From NCBI RefSeq assembly GCF_014982855.1, contig NZ_JADCKF010000003.1, positions 186,001-250,000 on the forward strand: a DNA stretch of 64,000 nt, in the 5' to 3' direction. The translations under genes and the position numbers were made by a program. Origin of the DNA: Pseudoflavonifractor gallinarum. GTDB lineage: Bacteria; Bacillota; Clostridia; Oscillospirales; Oscillospiraceae. Shown here in pieces: positions 32,956 to 41,522 of this stretch. The notes under the pieces are model-generated. The model worked only from the letters and a program-made list of their open reading frames with translations, was not told the DNA's origin and did not search any database. Each line of letters opens with the position of its first letter. Position 1 is the stretch's first letter.

Positions 32956-32998
32956 GGAAAAGGCAAGCGCCAGGGCTCCCGCCCCAACGCTTGCCCTT
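32956..32998 (-). terminator. Terminator/attenuator between rpoZ and priA
   Basis: Arms GGCAAGCG (32962-32969) and CGCTTGCC (32988-32995) with GC-rich inner pairing; TTTTCCC follows on the minus strand. It would cut or reduce read-through from gmk-rpoZ into priA. Confidence 0.7.
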
Positions 32999-33007
32999 CT
33001 GTGCGTG

Positions 33008-33205
33008 TTATTCTGCGGCCTGGGGCGTGACCTTGCCCTCCGCCACCTCACGGATGGCGAGCGTGACCGGCTTATCGTCCAGGGAGATTCCGTTCTCCTC
33101 CGCCTCACTGGCGATCTGGCGGGCCCGCTGGGCCACCACATTGACCAGCATGTACCGGCTGGGCACCTGCTCCAGCAGCTTATTCATGGGGGGATAGAGC
33201 ATCAT
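33008..33205 (-). CDS. rpoZ: RNA polymerase omega subunit
   Basis: 65-residue subunit aiding RNA polymerase assembly. NKLLEQVPSRYMLVNVVAQRARQI is the conserved N-terminal region that wraps beta', and KPVTLAIREVAEGKV the second conserved block. AAAGGAG lies ~11 bases before ATG 33205; a second ATG follows immediately. Sits after gmk as in most Firmicutes. Confidence 0.93.
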   Translation of the reverse strand: MMLYPPMNKLLEQVPSRYMLVNVVAQRARQIASEAEENGISLDDKPVTLAIREVAEGKVTPQAAE

Positions 33206-33244
33206 AACGCATCAAACTCCTTTTATTTTGGTATAGCAGTGGTC

Positions 33245-33868
33245 TCAGCGGTCCAGCGAGACATCGTCCACCAGGTGAAGCCGGTTCCGGGTACGGCAGC
33301 CCTCCGCCGTCAGGATGGCGATGATCTCGGCCGCAGCCTCGGACACCTTGTCGTTGACCACCATGTAGTCGTAGTTGGGAATCTGCCGGTATTCCTCCCG
33401 GGCCTTTTGGAGGCGGCCCTGAATGACCTCCTCCTGATCGGTAGCCCGGCGGTGGAGCCGGCGGGAGAGCTCTTCAAAGCTGGGCGGAATAATAAAGATC
33501 AGCACCGCCTCCGGGCACTTGGCCCGGACCTTGGCCGCGCCCTGCACCTCAATGTCCAGCAGCACGTCGATGCCCGCGTCCAGCTTCTCCTGGATGACCT
33601 TGAGGGAGGTGCCGTAATAGTTGCCCACATACTCGGCATGCTCGAGAAGCTCCTCCCGGGCGATCATCCCCTCAAAGGTTTCCCGGCTGACGAAATTGTA
33701 ATTCACACCGTCGGCCTCGCCCACCCGGGGCTGCCGGGTGGTGAAGGAGACCGAGAAATGGATGTCGCTGCGCTCACTGAGCAGCTCGGAGATCACGGTG
33801 CTCTTTCCCACGCCAGAGGGGCCGGACAAAACGATCAGCTGTCCACGCTTCTTTTTCTTTCGTATCAT
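33245..33868 (-). CDS. gmk: Guanylate kinase
   Basis: Converts GMP to GDP with ATP. 207 residues: P-loop GPSGVGKST (15-23), GMP-binding region [18 protein letters not shown], and [10 protein letters not shown]. The N-terminal MIRKKKKRG is basic. ATG 33868 overlaps the remA stop (ATGA). Confidence 0.95.
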   Translation of the reverse strand: MIRKKKKRGQLIVLSGPSGVGKSTVISELLSERSDIHFSVSFTTRQPRVGEADGVNYNFVSRETFEGMIAREELLEHAEYVGNYYGTSLKVIQEKLDAGIDVLLDIEVQGAAKVRAKCPEAVLIFIIPPSFEELSRRLHRRATDQEEVIQGRLQKAREEYRQIPNYDYMVVNDKVSEAAAEIIAILTAEGCRTRNRLHLVDDVSLDR

Positions 33869-34134
33869 TCCATATCCTCCTCCGGCTCAGGCCCGGTCTC
33901 CTTCCCTGCCAGCCGTCCCGCTACCGTCTCGGGCTGGAGGGCGGAGAGGACGATGTGGTCGCTGTCCATAATCAGCACCGCCCGGGTGCGCCGCCCATAG
34001 GTGGCGTCAATGAGACAGCCGCTGTCCCTGGCCTCCTGGATCATTCGCTTGATGGGGGCGGAATCGGGGCTGATGATGGCGATGAGACGTCCTGCGGAGA
34101 CCATATTGCCAAAGCCGATGTTGATCAGTTTCAT
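33865..34134 (-). CDS. remA: RemA/DUF370 family DNA-binding regulator
   Basis: 89 residues; family members act as oligomeric DNA-binding activators (RemA activates matrix genes in B. subtilis). Core [20 protein letters not shown], then the [18 protein letters not shown] region, with an acidic C-terminal tail GPEPEEDME. Normal length and normal place between yicC and gmk. Confidence 0.92.
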   Translation of the reverse strand: MKLINIGFGNMVSAGRLIAIISPDSAPIKRMIQEARDSGCLIDATYGRRTRAVLIMDSDHIVLSALQPETVAGRLAGKETGPEPEEDME

Positions 34135-34149
34135 ACCGCGTCCTCCGCG

Positions 34150-35028
34150 TTACTCAATATTCTGGATCTGCTCGCGGATCTTCTCGATCTCGCCCTTGAT
34201 CTCCACCACATAGCGGGCCGTCTCGATATCGCTGCACTTGGAGCCGATGGTATTGGCCTCCCGGTTGAACTCCTGGATCAGGAAGTCCAGCTTCCGTCCC
34301 ACCGGGCCGTCTCCGGAGAGCATATGCTCCAGCTGGGAGAGGTGGCTGCGCAGACGGACGGTCTCCTCATCCACGGCGACCTTATCCGCAAAGATGGCCG
34401 CCTCGGTGAGGATGCGGCTCTCATCGATCTGGGTATTCTGGAGCACCTCGGCCATCTTGGACTCCAGCCGGGCGCGGTAATCGGCCACGATCCCGGGGGA
34501 GCGCTCCTCCACCTTCCCGGTGAGGGCGGCGATGGTGGCGGCCCGGGAGCGGACATCCTGCACCAGCTTCTCGCCCTCCCGCTCGCGCATGGCGTCAAAG
34601 TCCTTCAGGGCCAGGCCCAGCACCTCGCACAGGTCGGCGGACACCGCCTCCAGGTCCTCCTGGTTCTTCTCCACCAGGAACACGTCGGGCAGGCGGGAGA
34701 GCAGAGAGACCGAGATGTCATCCTTCAGGCCATAGCTGTCCCGCAGGTCGCACAGGGCCTTATAGTAGCCGTCGGCCACCGGCCGGTTGACCGAGATGTT
34801 GACGTCTCCCCCCTCGGAGGGCCCGATGGTGACGAACACGTCCACCTTGCCCCGGGAAATACTCTCCTGTACCTTTGCCTTGATGGCGTCCTCCGCAAAG
34901 ACATAGATACGGGGCAGCTTGATATTGCAATCCAGATAGCGGTTATTGACGGAACGCAGCTCTACCGTGATGGGACGGCCGTGGAGGACCGCCTCTCCCC
35001 TTCCGTAACCGGTCATACTTTTAATCAA
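34150..35028 (-). CDS. YicC/YloC-family endoribonuclease
   Basis: 292 residues of the YicC-like RNase family. N-terminal IKSMTGYGRGEA and ELRSVNNRYLD are hallmarks; the C-terminal region has EFNREANTIGSK, also conserved. TTG 35028 is preferred with AGGGGAAG 4-6 bases before it; the ATG at 35016 would be too far from any ribosome site. First gene of the long run to thiN. Confidence 0.9.
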   Translation of the reverse strand: MIKSMTGYGRGEAVLHGRPITVELRSVNNRYLDCNIKLPRIYVFAEDAIKAKVQESISRGKVDVFVTIGPSEGGDVNISVNRPVADGYYKALCDLRDSYGLKDDISVSLLSRLPDVFLVEKNQEDLEAVSADLCEVLGLALKDFDAMREREGEKLVQDVRSRAATIAALTGKVEERSPGIVADYRARLESKMAEVLQNTQIDESRILTEAAIFADKVAVDEETVRLRSHLSQLEHMLSGDGPVGRKLDFLIQEFNREANTIGSKCSDIETARYVVEIKGEIEKIREQIQNIE

Positions 35029-35087
35029 AGGGCTTCCCCTCGCTTCTCTTCAGAATGGGGCTCTGCATCACACAGAGTCATCGGAAT

Positions 35088-35116
35088 ATTATAGCAGAAT
35101 TTCTCCCGATTGAAAA
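35088..35116 (-). promoter_or_regulatory. Sigma-A promoter of the yicC-to-thiN run
   Basis: Minus strand TTTTCA (35111-35116), 17-bp spacer, TATAAT (35088-35093); 59 bases before the TTG. A small CTCTG/CAGAG hairpin lies in the leader. Confidence 0.6.
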
Positions 35117-35119
35117 GTC

Positions 35120-35647
35120 TCATTTCCCCAGCCGGCGGCCAAGGCGCGCCACATAGAGGCTGATGACCTTGGAGCATCCAAAATCATAGACCAGAAAGAC
35201 CGGGTTGCCCACCAGGTAGACCAGCGCGGTCATGCGCAAAGCCTCCGGCAGGAACGGGAGAAACAGGCCCCGAAAGCCAAACCACAGAATGGTCAGCGCC
35301 AGGTTGAAGCACAGCAGCTTCAGCCCATACTCGGCCAGCCGTGTCCGCAGCCGCTCGGCCCGGGACTTGATCACCGGATATAGGCCGAAAAAGAGCAGAT
35401 AGAGCAGTGCACTCCCCTTGTCGGGCACCAGGAGCAAACCCAGGATCCCAGCCGCGCCATAGCACAGCAGTCCGGCGTGCAGTCCGCCCGAGACCACCGC
35501 CGCGGCCGGCACCAGACCGGAGAGCGCTACCAGGCCCATCCGCCCGCTGGGCGCAATGGAGGCCCCATAGAGCAGCAGCAGCGAAAGAGCGGCCAGTACC
35601 GCCGGCAGCGCCACTTCCCTGGCGCCTCCGGAACGTGCGCGGGGCAC
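35120..35647 (-). CDS. Multi-pass membrane protein, function unknown
   Basis: 175 residues with about five hydrophobic segments (~12-28, 37-52, 55-75, 78-92, 107-125, and one near 140-158). The overall look (LVALSGLVPAAAVVSGG, then GNPVFLVYDF) recalls small-molecule transporter S-components, but no family is certain. GTG 35647 has GGAGG ~8 bases upstream, within the end of the J-domain gene, so translation is probably coupled. Confidence 0.6.
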   Translation of the reverse strand: MPRARSGGAREVALPAVLAALSLLLLYGASIAPSGRMGLVALSGLVPAAAVVSGGLHAGLLCYGAAGILGLLLVPDKGSALLYLLFFGLYPVIKSRAERLRTRLAEYGLKLLCFNLALTILWFGFRGLFLPFLPEALRMTALVYLVGNPVFLVYDFGCSKVISLYVARLGRRLGK

Positions 35648-35648
35648 C

Positions 35649-36254
35649 TTAGTACCCTCCGCATCCGCCGCACAGGCAGTTGAGACACATCAGGCTGGTA
35701 CAGCAGTCGCAGGCGTCCATGCCGCCCCCGTATCCGTAGGGACGGTATGCCTGCCCGCCGTTCTGCATCATGGCCAGCGCCTGGCGGTACTCCCCGTTTG
35801 TGGGGTCCATGCGGCAGGCCATCTGATAGTGCTGCATGGCCTCGTCCAGCCACCCCTTCCGGTAGGCGATGCTGCCCATCAGGAAGTGCCACTCCCCGTT
35901 CTGGGCGGGCGCGGTGCGCAGCAGCTGCTCCGCCCGGCCCAGGTCGCCTAGGTTGATGGCCTGCCGGGCCTGCTGGTACACGCTCCCGCCGGAATAGGAC
36001 TGCTGCTGATAGCTGCTCTGCTGTCGCTGGTAGCCGGCATTGGAGGCATTGTACCCGCCCCCTCCGGCGCGCTGCTTCGTGATCTGGTCGTAGGCCTCGT
36101 TGATCTCTTTCATCTTCTCCTCCGCCAGATCGGCCAGAGGATTGTTCTGATAGTTGTCCGGATGGTACTTCCGGGCCAGCTCCCGGTATGCGCGCTTGAT
36201 CTCGTCGTCACTGGCAGTGGGCTCCACGCCCAAAACACGGTAGGGATCCGTCAT
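35649..36254 (-). CDS. J-domain (DnaJ-like) protein with Cys-rich tail
   Basis: 201 residues: an N-terminal J domain (1-~62) with HPD at 31-33, a Gln/Ser/Tyr-rich linker, a TPR-like helical pair (~95-160) and a Cys/Gly-rich tail ([20 protein letters not shown]). J domains stimulate Hsp70 ATPase; the tail may bind metal or a membrane partner. Not full DnaJ, which has different zinc repeats. Overlaps the DUF5685 gene by 4 bases. Confidence 0.8.
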   Translation of the reverse strand: MTDPYRVLGVEPTASDDEIKRAYRELARKYHPDNYQNNPLADLAEEKMKEINEAYDQITKQRAGGGGYNASNAGYQRQQSSYQQQSYSGGSVYQQARQAINLGDLGRAEQLLRTAPAQNGEWHFLMGSIAYRKGWLDEAMQHYQMACRMDPTNGEYRQALAMMQNGGQAYRPYGYGGGMDACDCCTSLMCLNCLCGGCGGY

Positions 36255-37138
36255 CTGTCCATTCTCCTATGCATGCAAGAATTCCGTCGGCCCGCTCCGT
36301 CGGATGGGGCAAAGACGCTCCGCTCCATGGCGGGAAGGCCAAAGTAAAGGATATTTTCTAAAATTCCGCTCCAGTCGCCCGCCTCCAGCAGCGCATATGC
36401 GGATACTGCCAGGTTTCTGGAGTGAAGCAAGGTCCGCGCGATCTCCTCCCGGTGGTCCTGTGCCCCGTCCGGGAAGCGCTTCAAGATGGGGTTATACTGT
36501 CCGGACTGCCGGTCCTCCTCCAGGTCGTCCCAGGCGTCCAGCAGATAGATCCACCGCCCCACATGGTAGAGCAGCTGCTCCATCGCCCGGTCCCGCGCCG
36601 GACGCCCCGTTTTCGGCCCGGCGGCCGACAGGATGCGGGCGAAGGTATCGGCCGTCCGGTCCAGCGAGGGGGACTGCTCCCGCTCCAGTACATGGAGCTC
36701 TTCCAGGCAGTTCTCCACGGTCTCCGCAAAGCCCGGGCAGGCGCGCTGTGCTCTCCGGTAGGCCGGACGCAGCAGGCGGGATAAGATCCGGCTTCCCTGC
36801 CGCTGCCAGAAGGAGCCGTCCAGTACACCGTCCCGCAGCTTCCAGTAGGTGAGAATCACGCTCTCATCGGCGGCCAGATCCATCATCTCATGCCGGGGCG
36901 TACAGGATTTCCGGCATACCCACAGCCGTGCGGGACAGCGGCACCGGCTCCGCTCTCTCCGGCCCAGATCGGGCAGGAGCAGCATAGCCAAAAAGGTAAA
37001 GTCATAGTTGAGGAACATCCGGGCCAGAAAGCCATGGCGGCGGCCCATGGTGTCACACAGACCGCAGTAGGCCTCCCGGTACCGCTCCCACTCCCATACC
37101 CGCAGCTCCGTCCGCACCGGCCTGACATATCCAAACAT
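36251..37138 (-). CDS. DUF5685-family protein
   Basis: 295 residues beginning [20 protein letters not shown] with [15 protein letters not shown], a family-typical opening in clostridia. Other conserved-looking parts: RFLNYDF-like segment, [14 protein letters not shown] (possible metal site) and [19 protein letters not shown], which resembles an all-alpha prenyltransferase-like Asp motif. Function unknown. ATG 37138 is used; upstream sequence is poor. Neighbouring J-domain gene overlaps its end. Confidence 0.75.
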   Translation of the reverse strand: MFGYVRPVRTELRVWEWERYREAYCGLCDTMGRRHGFLARMFLNYDFTFLAMLLLPDLGRRERSRCRCPARLWVCRKSCTPRHEMMDLAADESVILTYWKLRDGVLDGSFWQRQGSRILSRLLRPAYRRAQRACPGFAETVENCLEELHVLEREQSPSLDRTADTFARILSAAGPKTGRPARDRAMEQLLYHVGRWIYLLDAWDDLEEDRQSGQYNPILKRFPDGAQDHREEIARTLLHSRNLAVSAYALLEAGDWSGILENILYFGLPAMERSVFAPSDGAGRRNSCMHRRMDR

Positions 37139-37148
37139 CGCTTCTGTC

Positions 37149-37571
37149 TCAGTCCAGGATAGCGGTGATCCGGAAGGAGGTAAGCCGGCGGCGCTTGACC
37201 ACGCTGTTGGCATAGACCGCAACCGCGATCCCCACAAAGAAGCCCAGCCCGCCCAGCGCAATGGAGACAGATTCCACATGTGCAATCATACGCCCCACGG
37301 CATAGAGCAGGAAAAAGAGGATCAGCGGCACCAGATAGACGATGGCCGCGATGCTGAGCACCTGTTTTGTCTCACTCTCTACCTGTACCGTGTCCCCCGC
37401 CCTGGCGTGGAGCGGATTAAAGGCCATGGCGGTCACTTCGCTCTGTACCAGCATCTCGCTGCATCCGCCTCCGCACTGGGAGCAGTCATGCCCGCAGGCC
37501 GATTTCCGCTTCACAGCGATCTCTGCCACGGTGTCGCTGACCACCCGATTTACTCTTGCGATCTGTTCCAT
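37149..37571 (-). CDS. SoxR-reducing/RseC-like membrane protein
   Basis: 140 residues: an N-terminal Cys cluster CGHDCSQCGGGC (Cys26, 30, 33, 37), then two membrane segments (~65-88 and ~95-117). RseC-type proteins are linked to Rnf-like electron transfer or thiol reduction. No Rnf genes are in the window. AAGAGG precedes ATG 37571 by ~7 bases; 10-base gap to DUF5685. Confidence 0.8.
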   Translation of the reverse strand: MEQIARVNRVVSDTVAEIAVKRKSACGHDCSQCGGGCSEMLVQSEVTAMAFNPLHARAGDTVQVESETKQVLSIAAIVYLVPLILFFLLYAVGRMIAHVESVSIALGGLGFFVGIAVAVYANSVVKRRRLTSFRITAILD

Positions 37572-37599
37572 ATCTAACCTCTTATTACCTAGTTGCTGT

Positions 37600-37628
37600 G
37601 TGGGACGGACGCATTGCGCCCGTCCCAC
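37600..37628. repeat. Hairpin between cdaR and the RseC-like gene
   Basis: Arms 37600-37612 and 37616-37628 (GTGGGACGG outer part, one A/C mismatch) with an ATT loop. No T run follows in either direction, so the role (transcript end or processing site) is uncertain. Confidence 0.45.
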
Positions 37629-37648
37629 CGTGTTTCTCGTATGCTTCT

Positions 37649-38890
37649 TTAATTACGCCGCAGATTGACGACCACTTTGTAGTCTCCGCCGACGACGCCC
37701 ACGCTGCTGCTGCCGTCCAGATAGACCGTGGCGTTCACCGTCTGGCTGCCCGGTCCGGCATCCTTCAGATCGGCCACCACCCGCAGCTGGGACGGGATCA
37801 CCGCATTCACGGCCTCTTCCTCCCCGCGGATCTGCACCAGGCAGGAGAGAGTCACCTTCTCCGGCGTATATCCCTCCGGCACATTGATGAAGTTGATATT
37901 GTCCACTTCCAATGTGCGGGTGGTCAGTCCGGTGATCTTGACCGTCACGGTGGCCTCCGTCACGCCGCTGACATTTTCCAGATGGGTGCCCACGTCGATG
38001 GGGAAGGTGATCGTGTTCTGATCAAAAATCGTCTGAAGGTCGATCTGGCCCAACACGATCTTGGTCACGGAGTCCAGCGCTTCCTCATCTCCGGAAACGG
38101 TAATGGTCTCCGGCTCAATGTGGACCTCTGCGTTGTCCGCAGTGGCGCCGCCTCCGGGCAGGATATCCACAGTCAGCGGGATCTCCTTGAGCTTCACCAC
38201 CGGGAGGGTCACGTCCACCATGTCCACATTGGTGGTCAGTCTCAGCGCCTTGGCATCCAGCACCTGTCCGTCAAAGCCGATCAGCTGGAAGGGCATGGTT
38301 CCGGTAAAGGTGGCGGAGAGCGGCTCGTCCTCCCGGGTGACCGTCACGAGGGCATAGTCGACCTGGTTGACATTTTCCTCCTCGCCGCTGACCGTGATGC
38401 TGCCCGGCGTGATGGAGAATTCGCCCCGCTGGAAGCCGTCGGCCACCTCGCCGTTGAAGACGCCGCGCACCTCAACCTGCCGGTCCGAGCGGCGGGCCAC
38501 GGTGTAGGAGATATTCTGTACATTACCCACCACGCTGTAGCTGATCTGGCTGACGCTGCTGGGCGTGTTGAGCTGATAGCCCGTGGTATAGGAGCCCGGA
38601 GCGGTGATCTTGGAGACATCCACCACTGCGGTGACTGCCCCCTTCTCAGACAGCTTCATGGCCACGCTCCGGGTAGATTTGATCTCCAGAGTGATGGTCT
38701 GCTCCGCGCCCTCCGAGATCATCAGGCCGCGCTCCTCCAGGGTCTCCACATTGGTGAAGGTCACGGGAATGTTGCGGATCGTGTTGATCTCCTCCCGGCC
38801 CTCTCCGCTGCCTACATAGAGCCAGAGAAAGATGGCCAGCAGCAGAGACAGTACGATATAGAGCCACTTACTCTCCCTTATGTTCTCCAT
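37649..38890 (-). CDS. cdaR: YbbR-domain protein (CdaR-like regulator of CdaA)
   Basis: 413 residues: an N-terminal membrane anchor (~8-26: WLYIVLSLLLAIFLWLYV) and about four extracellular YbbR repeats (motifs PVTF, PLSATFTGTMPFQL, LTVDILPGGG, LTTRTLEVDNI). CdaR modulates the membrane diadenylate cyclase CdaA, which is encoded directly upstream and overlaps by 23 bases. ATG 38890 follows GGAGG by 8 bases. glmM, usual third gene of the cluster, is absent. Confidence 0.9.
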   Translation of the reverse strand: MENIRESKWLYIVLSLLLAIFLWLYVGSGEGREEINTIRNIPVTFTNVETLEERGLMISEGAEQTITLEIKSTRSVAMKLSEKGAVTAVVDVSKITAPGSYTTGYQLNTPSSVSQISYSVVGNVQNISYTVARRSDRQVEVRGVFNGEVADGFQRGEFSITPGSITVSGEEENVNQVDYALVTVTREDEPLSATFTGTMPFQLIGFDGQVLDAKALRLTTNVDMVDVTLPVVKLKEIPLTVDILPGGGATADNAEVHIEPETITVSGDEEALDSVTKIVLGQIDLQTIFDQNTITFPIDVGTHLENVSGVTEATVTVKITGLTTRTLEVDNINFINVPEGYTPEKVTLSCLVQIRGEEEAVNAVIPSQLRVVADLKDAGPGSQTVNATVYLDGSSSVGVVGGDYKVVVNLRRN

Positions 38891-39755
38891 CACGCTGACC
38901 TCCTTTCATGGCTTTCAACAGGTTGAAGAGCTTGAAGCGCTGGCTCTCATCCTCCTCATTCTTGGGAAGGAGCTCATTGCGCAGCAGCCGCTCCAGCGTC
39001 TCCGGGGCCAGATGGCGCTTGAGCATTCCGCCCACCGCCACCGAGATGGAGCCGGTCTCCTCCGAGACGATGGCCACCACCGCGTCCGAATGTTCGCTGG
39101 CGCCGATCCCGGCCCGGTGGCGCATGCCCAGATCCCGGGACAGGTTCACATTTCCAGAGAGGGGCAGCACGCATCCGGCGCCCACGATCCGCCCGTTGCG
39201 GACGATGACCGCGCCATCATGGAGGGGCGCCTTGTTCCAGAAGAGGTTCTTCAGCAGCTCACTGCTCACCGAACAGTCCAGCGAAGTGCCGGTCTTGATG
39301 GAGTCGTCAAAGAGATTTTTCCGCTCAAAGACCATGAGCGCGCCCGTCTTGCTCTTGGAGAGAGAGGCATAGGCCTCCACCGTCTGCTGGATGGCATGCT
39401 CGATCTCATCCGGCGCCTCTGCTTTCCCAAAGACATTTCCCAGGCGGCTGTTGCCCACCTGCTCCAGCATCTTCCGGATCTCCGGCTGAAAGAGCACCAC
39501 CAGAGCCAGAACGCCCCACTCTACCGTCTTCCCCAGGAAGTAGTTCACCGTATTCAGTTTCAGCAGCTGTGAAAGCCACAGGGCCGCCAGAATCAGAACG
39601 ACTCCCTTGGCCACCTGGCCGGAGCTGCTCCGCCGGATCAAAATGATCACCCGGTAGATGATAAAGGCCATGATGCCGATATCAATAAAATCGGTGACGT
39701 GGATCAAACGGAGATAATTGAGGACAACCTGCATAAACTGGTATAGATGTTCCAT
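38868..39755 (-). CDS. cdaA: Membrane diadenylate cyclase
   Basis: Makes c-di-AMP, which controls potassium and osmolyte balance. 295 residues: three N-terminal membrane segments (~20-35, 45-65, 70-85) and a DisA_N catalytic domain with the DGAVIVRNG and RHRAGIG motifs (ATP binding and catalysis). The C-terminal tail is charged. Transcribed from a strong promoter at 39845-39873 and overlapping cdaR. Confidence 0.94.
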   Translation of the reverse strand: MEHLYQFMQVVLNYLRLIHVTDFIDIGIMAFIIYRVIILIRRSSSGQVAKGVVLILAALWLSQLLKLNTVNYFLGKTVEWGVLALVVLFQPEIRKMLEQVGNSRLGNVFGKAEAPDEIEHAIQQTVEAYASLSKSKTGALMVFERKNLFDDSIKTGTSLDCSVSSELLKNLFWNKAPLHDGAVIVRNGRIVGAGCVLPLSGNVNLSRDLGMRHRAGIGASEHSDAVVAIVSEETGSISVAVGGMLKRHLAPETLERLLRNELLPKNEEDESQRFKLFNLLKAMKGGQRDGEHKGE

Positions 39756-39844
39756 TTCCCACTACTCCCCATGTCGAACGCATGGTGTGCGCCCTGTGCT
39801 CACCCGATCGTTCACACAAACATACCGGGCCCTTTAACTTCATT

Positions 39845-39873
39845 ATTATACTGTCTTTCCGCAATATTGGCAA
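39845..39873 (-). promoter_or_regulatory. Strong sigma-A promoter of cdaA-cdaR
   Basis: Minus strand TTGCCA (39868-39873), 17-bp spacer, perfect TATAAT (39845-39850). A leader of about 80 bases precedes ATG 39755. Upstream the gap is AT-rich. The rest of the 316-base gap (39756-40071) holds hairpins at 39949-40012 and the csd terminator. Confidence 0.8.
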
Positions 39874-39948
39874 GAAGTAAGGCCGGGAATCTTTTAGTTC
39901 TTTCGGTCTGTTTACAAATAATTTTCAATTTATTCACAGCATTTCCGA

Positions 39949-40012
39949 CCCATCCCGCCTATTTTCGCAGGATGGGGCCAATTCTCCCCATCACGCCTCT
40001 CTTTAGCGTGAT
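39949..40012. repeat. Overlapping hairpins upstream of the cdaA promoter
   Basis: CCCATCC (39949-39955) can pair with GGATGGG (39970-39976), or GATGGGG (39971-39977) can pair with CCCCATC (39986-39992); the two pairings exclude each other. A further ATCACGC (39990-39996)/GCGTGAT (40006-40012) stem follows. No function can be assigned. Confidence 0.45.
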
Positions 40013-40031
40013 ATCAATCCGATCATGACAG

Positions 40032-40067
40032 GAAAGGAGCTCCAAGCCGCACCGGGCCTGGAGCTCC
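40032..40067 (-). terminator. Terminator after the cysteine desulfurase gene
   Basis: Arms GGAGCTCCA (40036-40044) and TGGAGCTCC (40059-40067), followed on the minus strand by TTTCCTG. Confidence 0.7.
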
Positions 40068-40071
40068 CCTT

Positions 40072-41214
40072 TTAAACCGCCTGTGCCCCATTTCGCCGGA
40101 TCTCCCGCAGCATGTGGGCGAATCGCCGGATCTCCGATTCCATGGTGAAGGCGGAAACACTCATCCGTATGGTCCCGGTCTCAAAGGTACCGGCGGTGCG
40201 GTGGGCCAGCGGCGCACAGTGGAGTCCGGCGCGCACAGCCACGCCCCGCTTCCCCAGCACTTCTCCCACCTGTTCGCACTCCATCCCTTCCATACACAGG
40301 GAGAGCACGCCGGTTTGCAGTCCCGGGTCGGGAGAGGCATAGAGGGTCACCCCGTCCATCCCCCGCAGCAGCTGGACCGCGGTGCGGATCATGCGCTCCT
40401 CGTGGGCGCGGATCCGGCCGATCCCGGTCCGCTTCACGAAGCGCAGTCCCTCCAGCAGTCCGGCAATGCCGGGCATGTTGTGGGTCCCCGCCTCCAGGCG
40501 GTCTGGCAGGACCTCGGGCATACCCGGCAGCGCCGAGGCGCTGCCCGTTCCGCCCTCCAGAAGGGTGTTCACATCCTCCCGGGCGCAGAGCAGCAGTCCG
40601 GTCCCCTGGGGGCCATAGAGGCCCTTGTGTCCCGGTATGGCGACAAAGTCCGCCCCCAGCTCCTTGCAGGAGATGGGGATCACTCCGGCCGACTGGGAGG
40701 CATCCAGTACAAACGGGACTCCCCTCTCCCGGCAGATGGCCGCGATCTCGTGCACCGGCAGCACATAGCCAAACACATTGGACACGTGGGTGCAGACGAC
40801 TGCCGCAGTCCGGTCGGTGATCGCCTCTTCCATCTGCCGCAGCAGGACCTCGGGCCGGAAGAGCGGGGCCTGCGCCACCAGTGTCTCCGCGCCGAGGGCC
40901 ACCAGCGGCCGGGTCACGGCATTGTGCTCATAGCCGGAAATGACCACCCGGTCTCCGGGATGCACCAGGGTTTTGATGGCCAGATTGAGGGCATGTGTGG
41001 CATTGCTGGTGAAAATCACCCGTTCCGGGTGCTCCGGCATGTCAAAGAGCTCCGCCGCAGCCATCCGGCAGGCAAAGGCCGTGTCCGCCGCCCGTTGGGC
41101 CGGGCGGTAGCCGCCCCGCCCGGGGGTGGTCATGGTATGGACCGCCTGTGCGACGGCCCTTGCGACGGTGTCCGGCTTTTGGAGCGTGGTGGCAGCACTG
41201 TCCAGGTAAATCAT
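40072..41214 (-). CDS. Cysteine desulfurase family protein (SufS/CsdA-like)
   Basis: Class V PLP enzyme mobilising sulfur or selenium from (seleno)cysteine. 380 residues. PLP Lys lies in AIPGHKGLYGPQG; DASQSAG binds the cofactor; catalytic Cys in RAGLHCAPLAH is present. The subgroup with AGTHNMPGIAGLLEGL is often found beside DUF3343, as here. ATG 41214 overlaps the DUF3343 stop by 4 bases. Function in Fe-S, thio-tRNA or selenium supply is not resolved. Confidence 0.88.
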   Translation of the reverse strand: MIYLDSAATTLQKPDTVARAVAQAVHTMTTPGRGGYRPAQRAADTAFACRMAAAELFDMPEHPERVIFTSNATHALNLAIKTLVHPGDRVVISGYEHNAVTRPLVALGAETLVAQAPLFRPEVLLRQMEEAITDRTAAVVCTHVSNVFGYVLPVHEIAAICRERGVPFVLDASQSAGVIPISCKELGADFVAIPGHKGLYGPQGTGLLLCAREDVNTLLEGGTGSASALPGMPEVLPDRLEAGTHNMPGIAGLLEGLRFVKRTGIGRIRAHEERMIRTAVQLLRGMDGVTLYASPDPGLQTGVLSLCMEGMECEQVGEVLGKRGVAVRAGLHCAPLAHRTAGTFETGTIRMSVSAFTMESEIRRFAHMLREIRRNGAQAV

Positions 41215-41465
41215 AGCAGCACCTCTTTATAGCTGCCGTCGCTCTCCATAATAAAGACCCGCTTCGGCCCCAATCCCGCTTGGACCAGGATGCGCAGGGC
41301 GTCGGACAGGTTTCGTTGTGCCACCTTGACCGAGTATCCGCATCCCTCTCCGGCAATCACTTTCGGCGAACGCAGGATATGCGCCGTAATGCCTACCCGC
41401 TCCAACACAGCGGCTGTCCGCTGCGCATAGGTCAGGGAACGGCAGACGATAAGATAATAGACCAT
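41211..41465 (-). CDS. DUF3343 family putative Se/S carrier
   Basis: 84 residues, YYLIVCRSLTYAQRTAAVL at the start with a conserved Cys8, and GEGCGYSVKVAQ with a second Cys. The family is described as a possible selenium/sulfur carrier and often lies next to cysteine desulfurases; the 4-base overlap with one here supports that pairing by inference. ATG 41465. Confidence 0.8.
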   Translation of the reverse strand: MVYYLIVCRSLTYAQRTAAVLERVGITAHILRSPKVIAGEGCGYSVKVAQRNLSDALRILVQAGLGPKRVFIMESDGSYKEVLL

Positions 41466-41522
41466 GGTTCAAACGCTCCTCTCGCCCCATCGTATGCCGA
41501 GGCGGGAGGTGCGGTTCCATGG

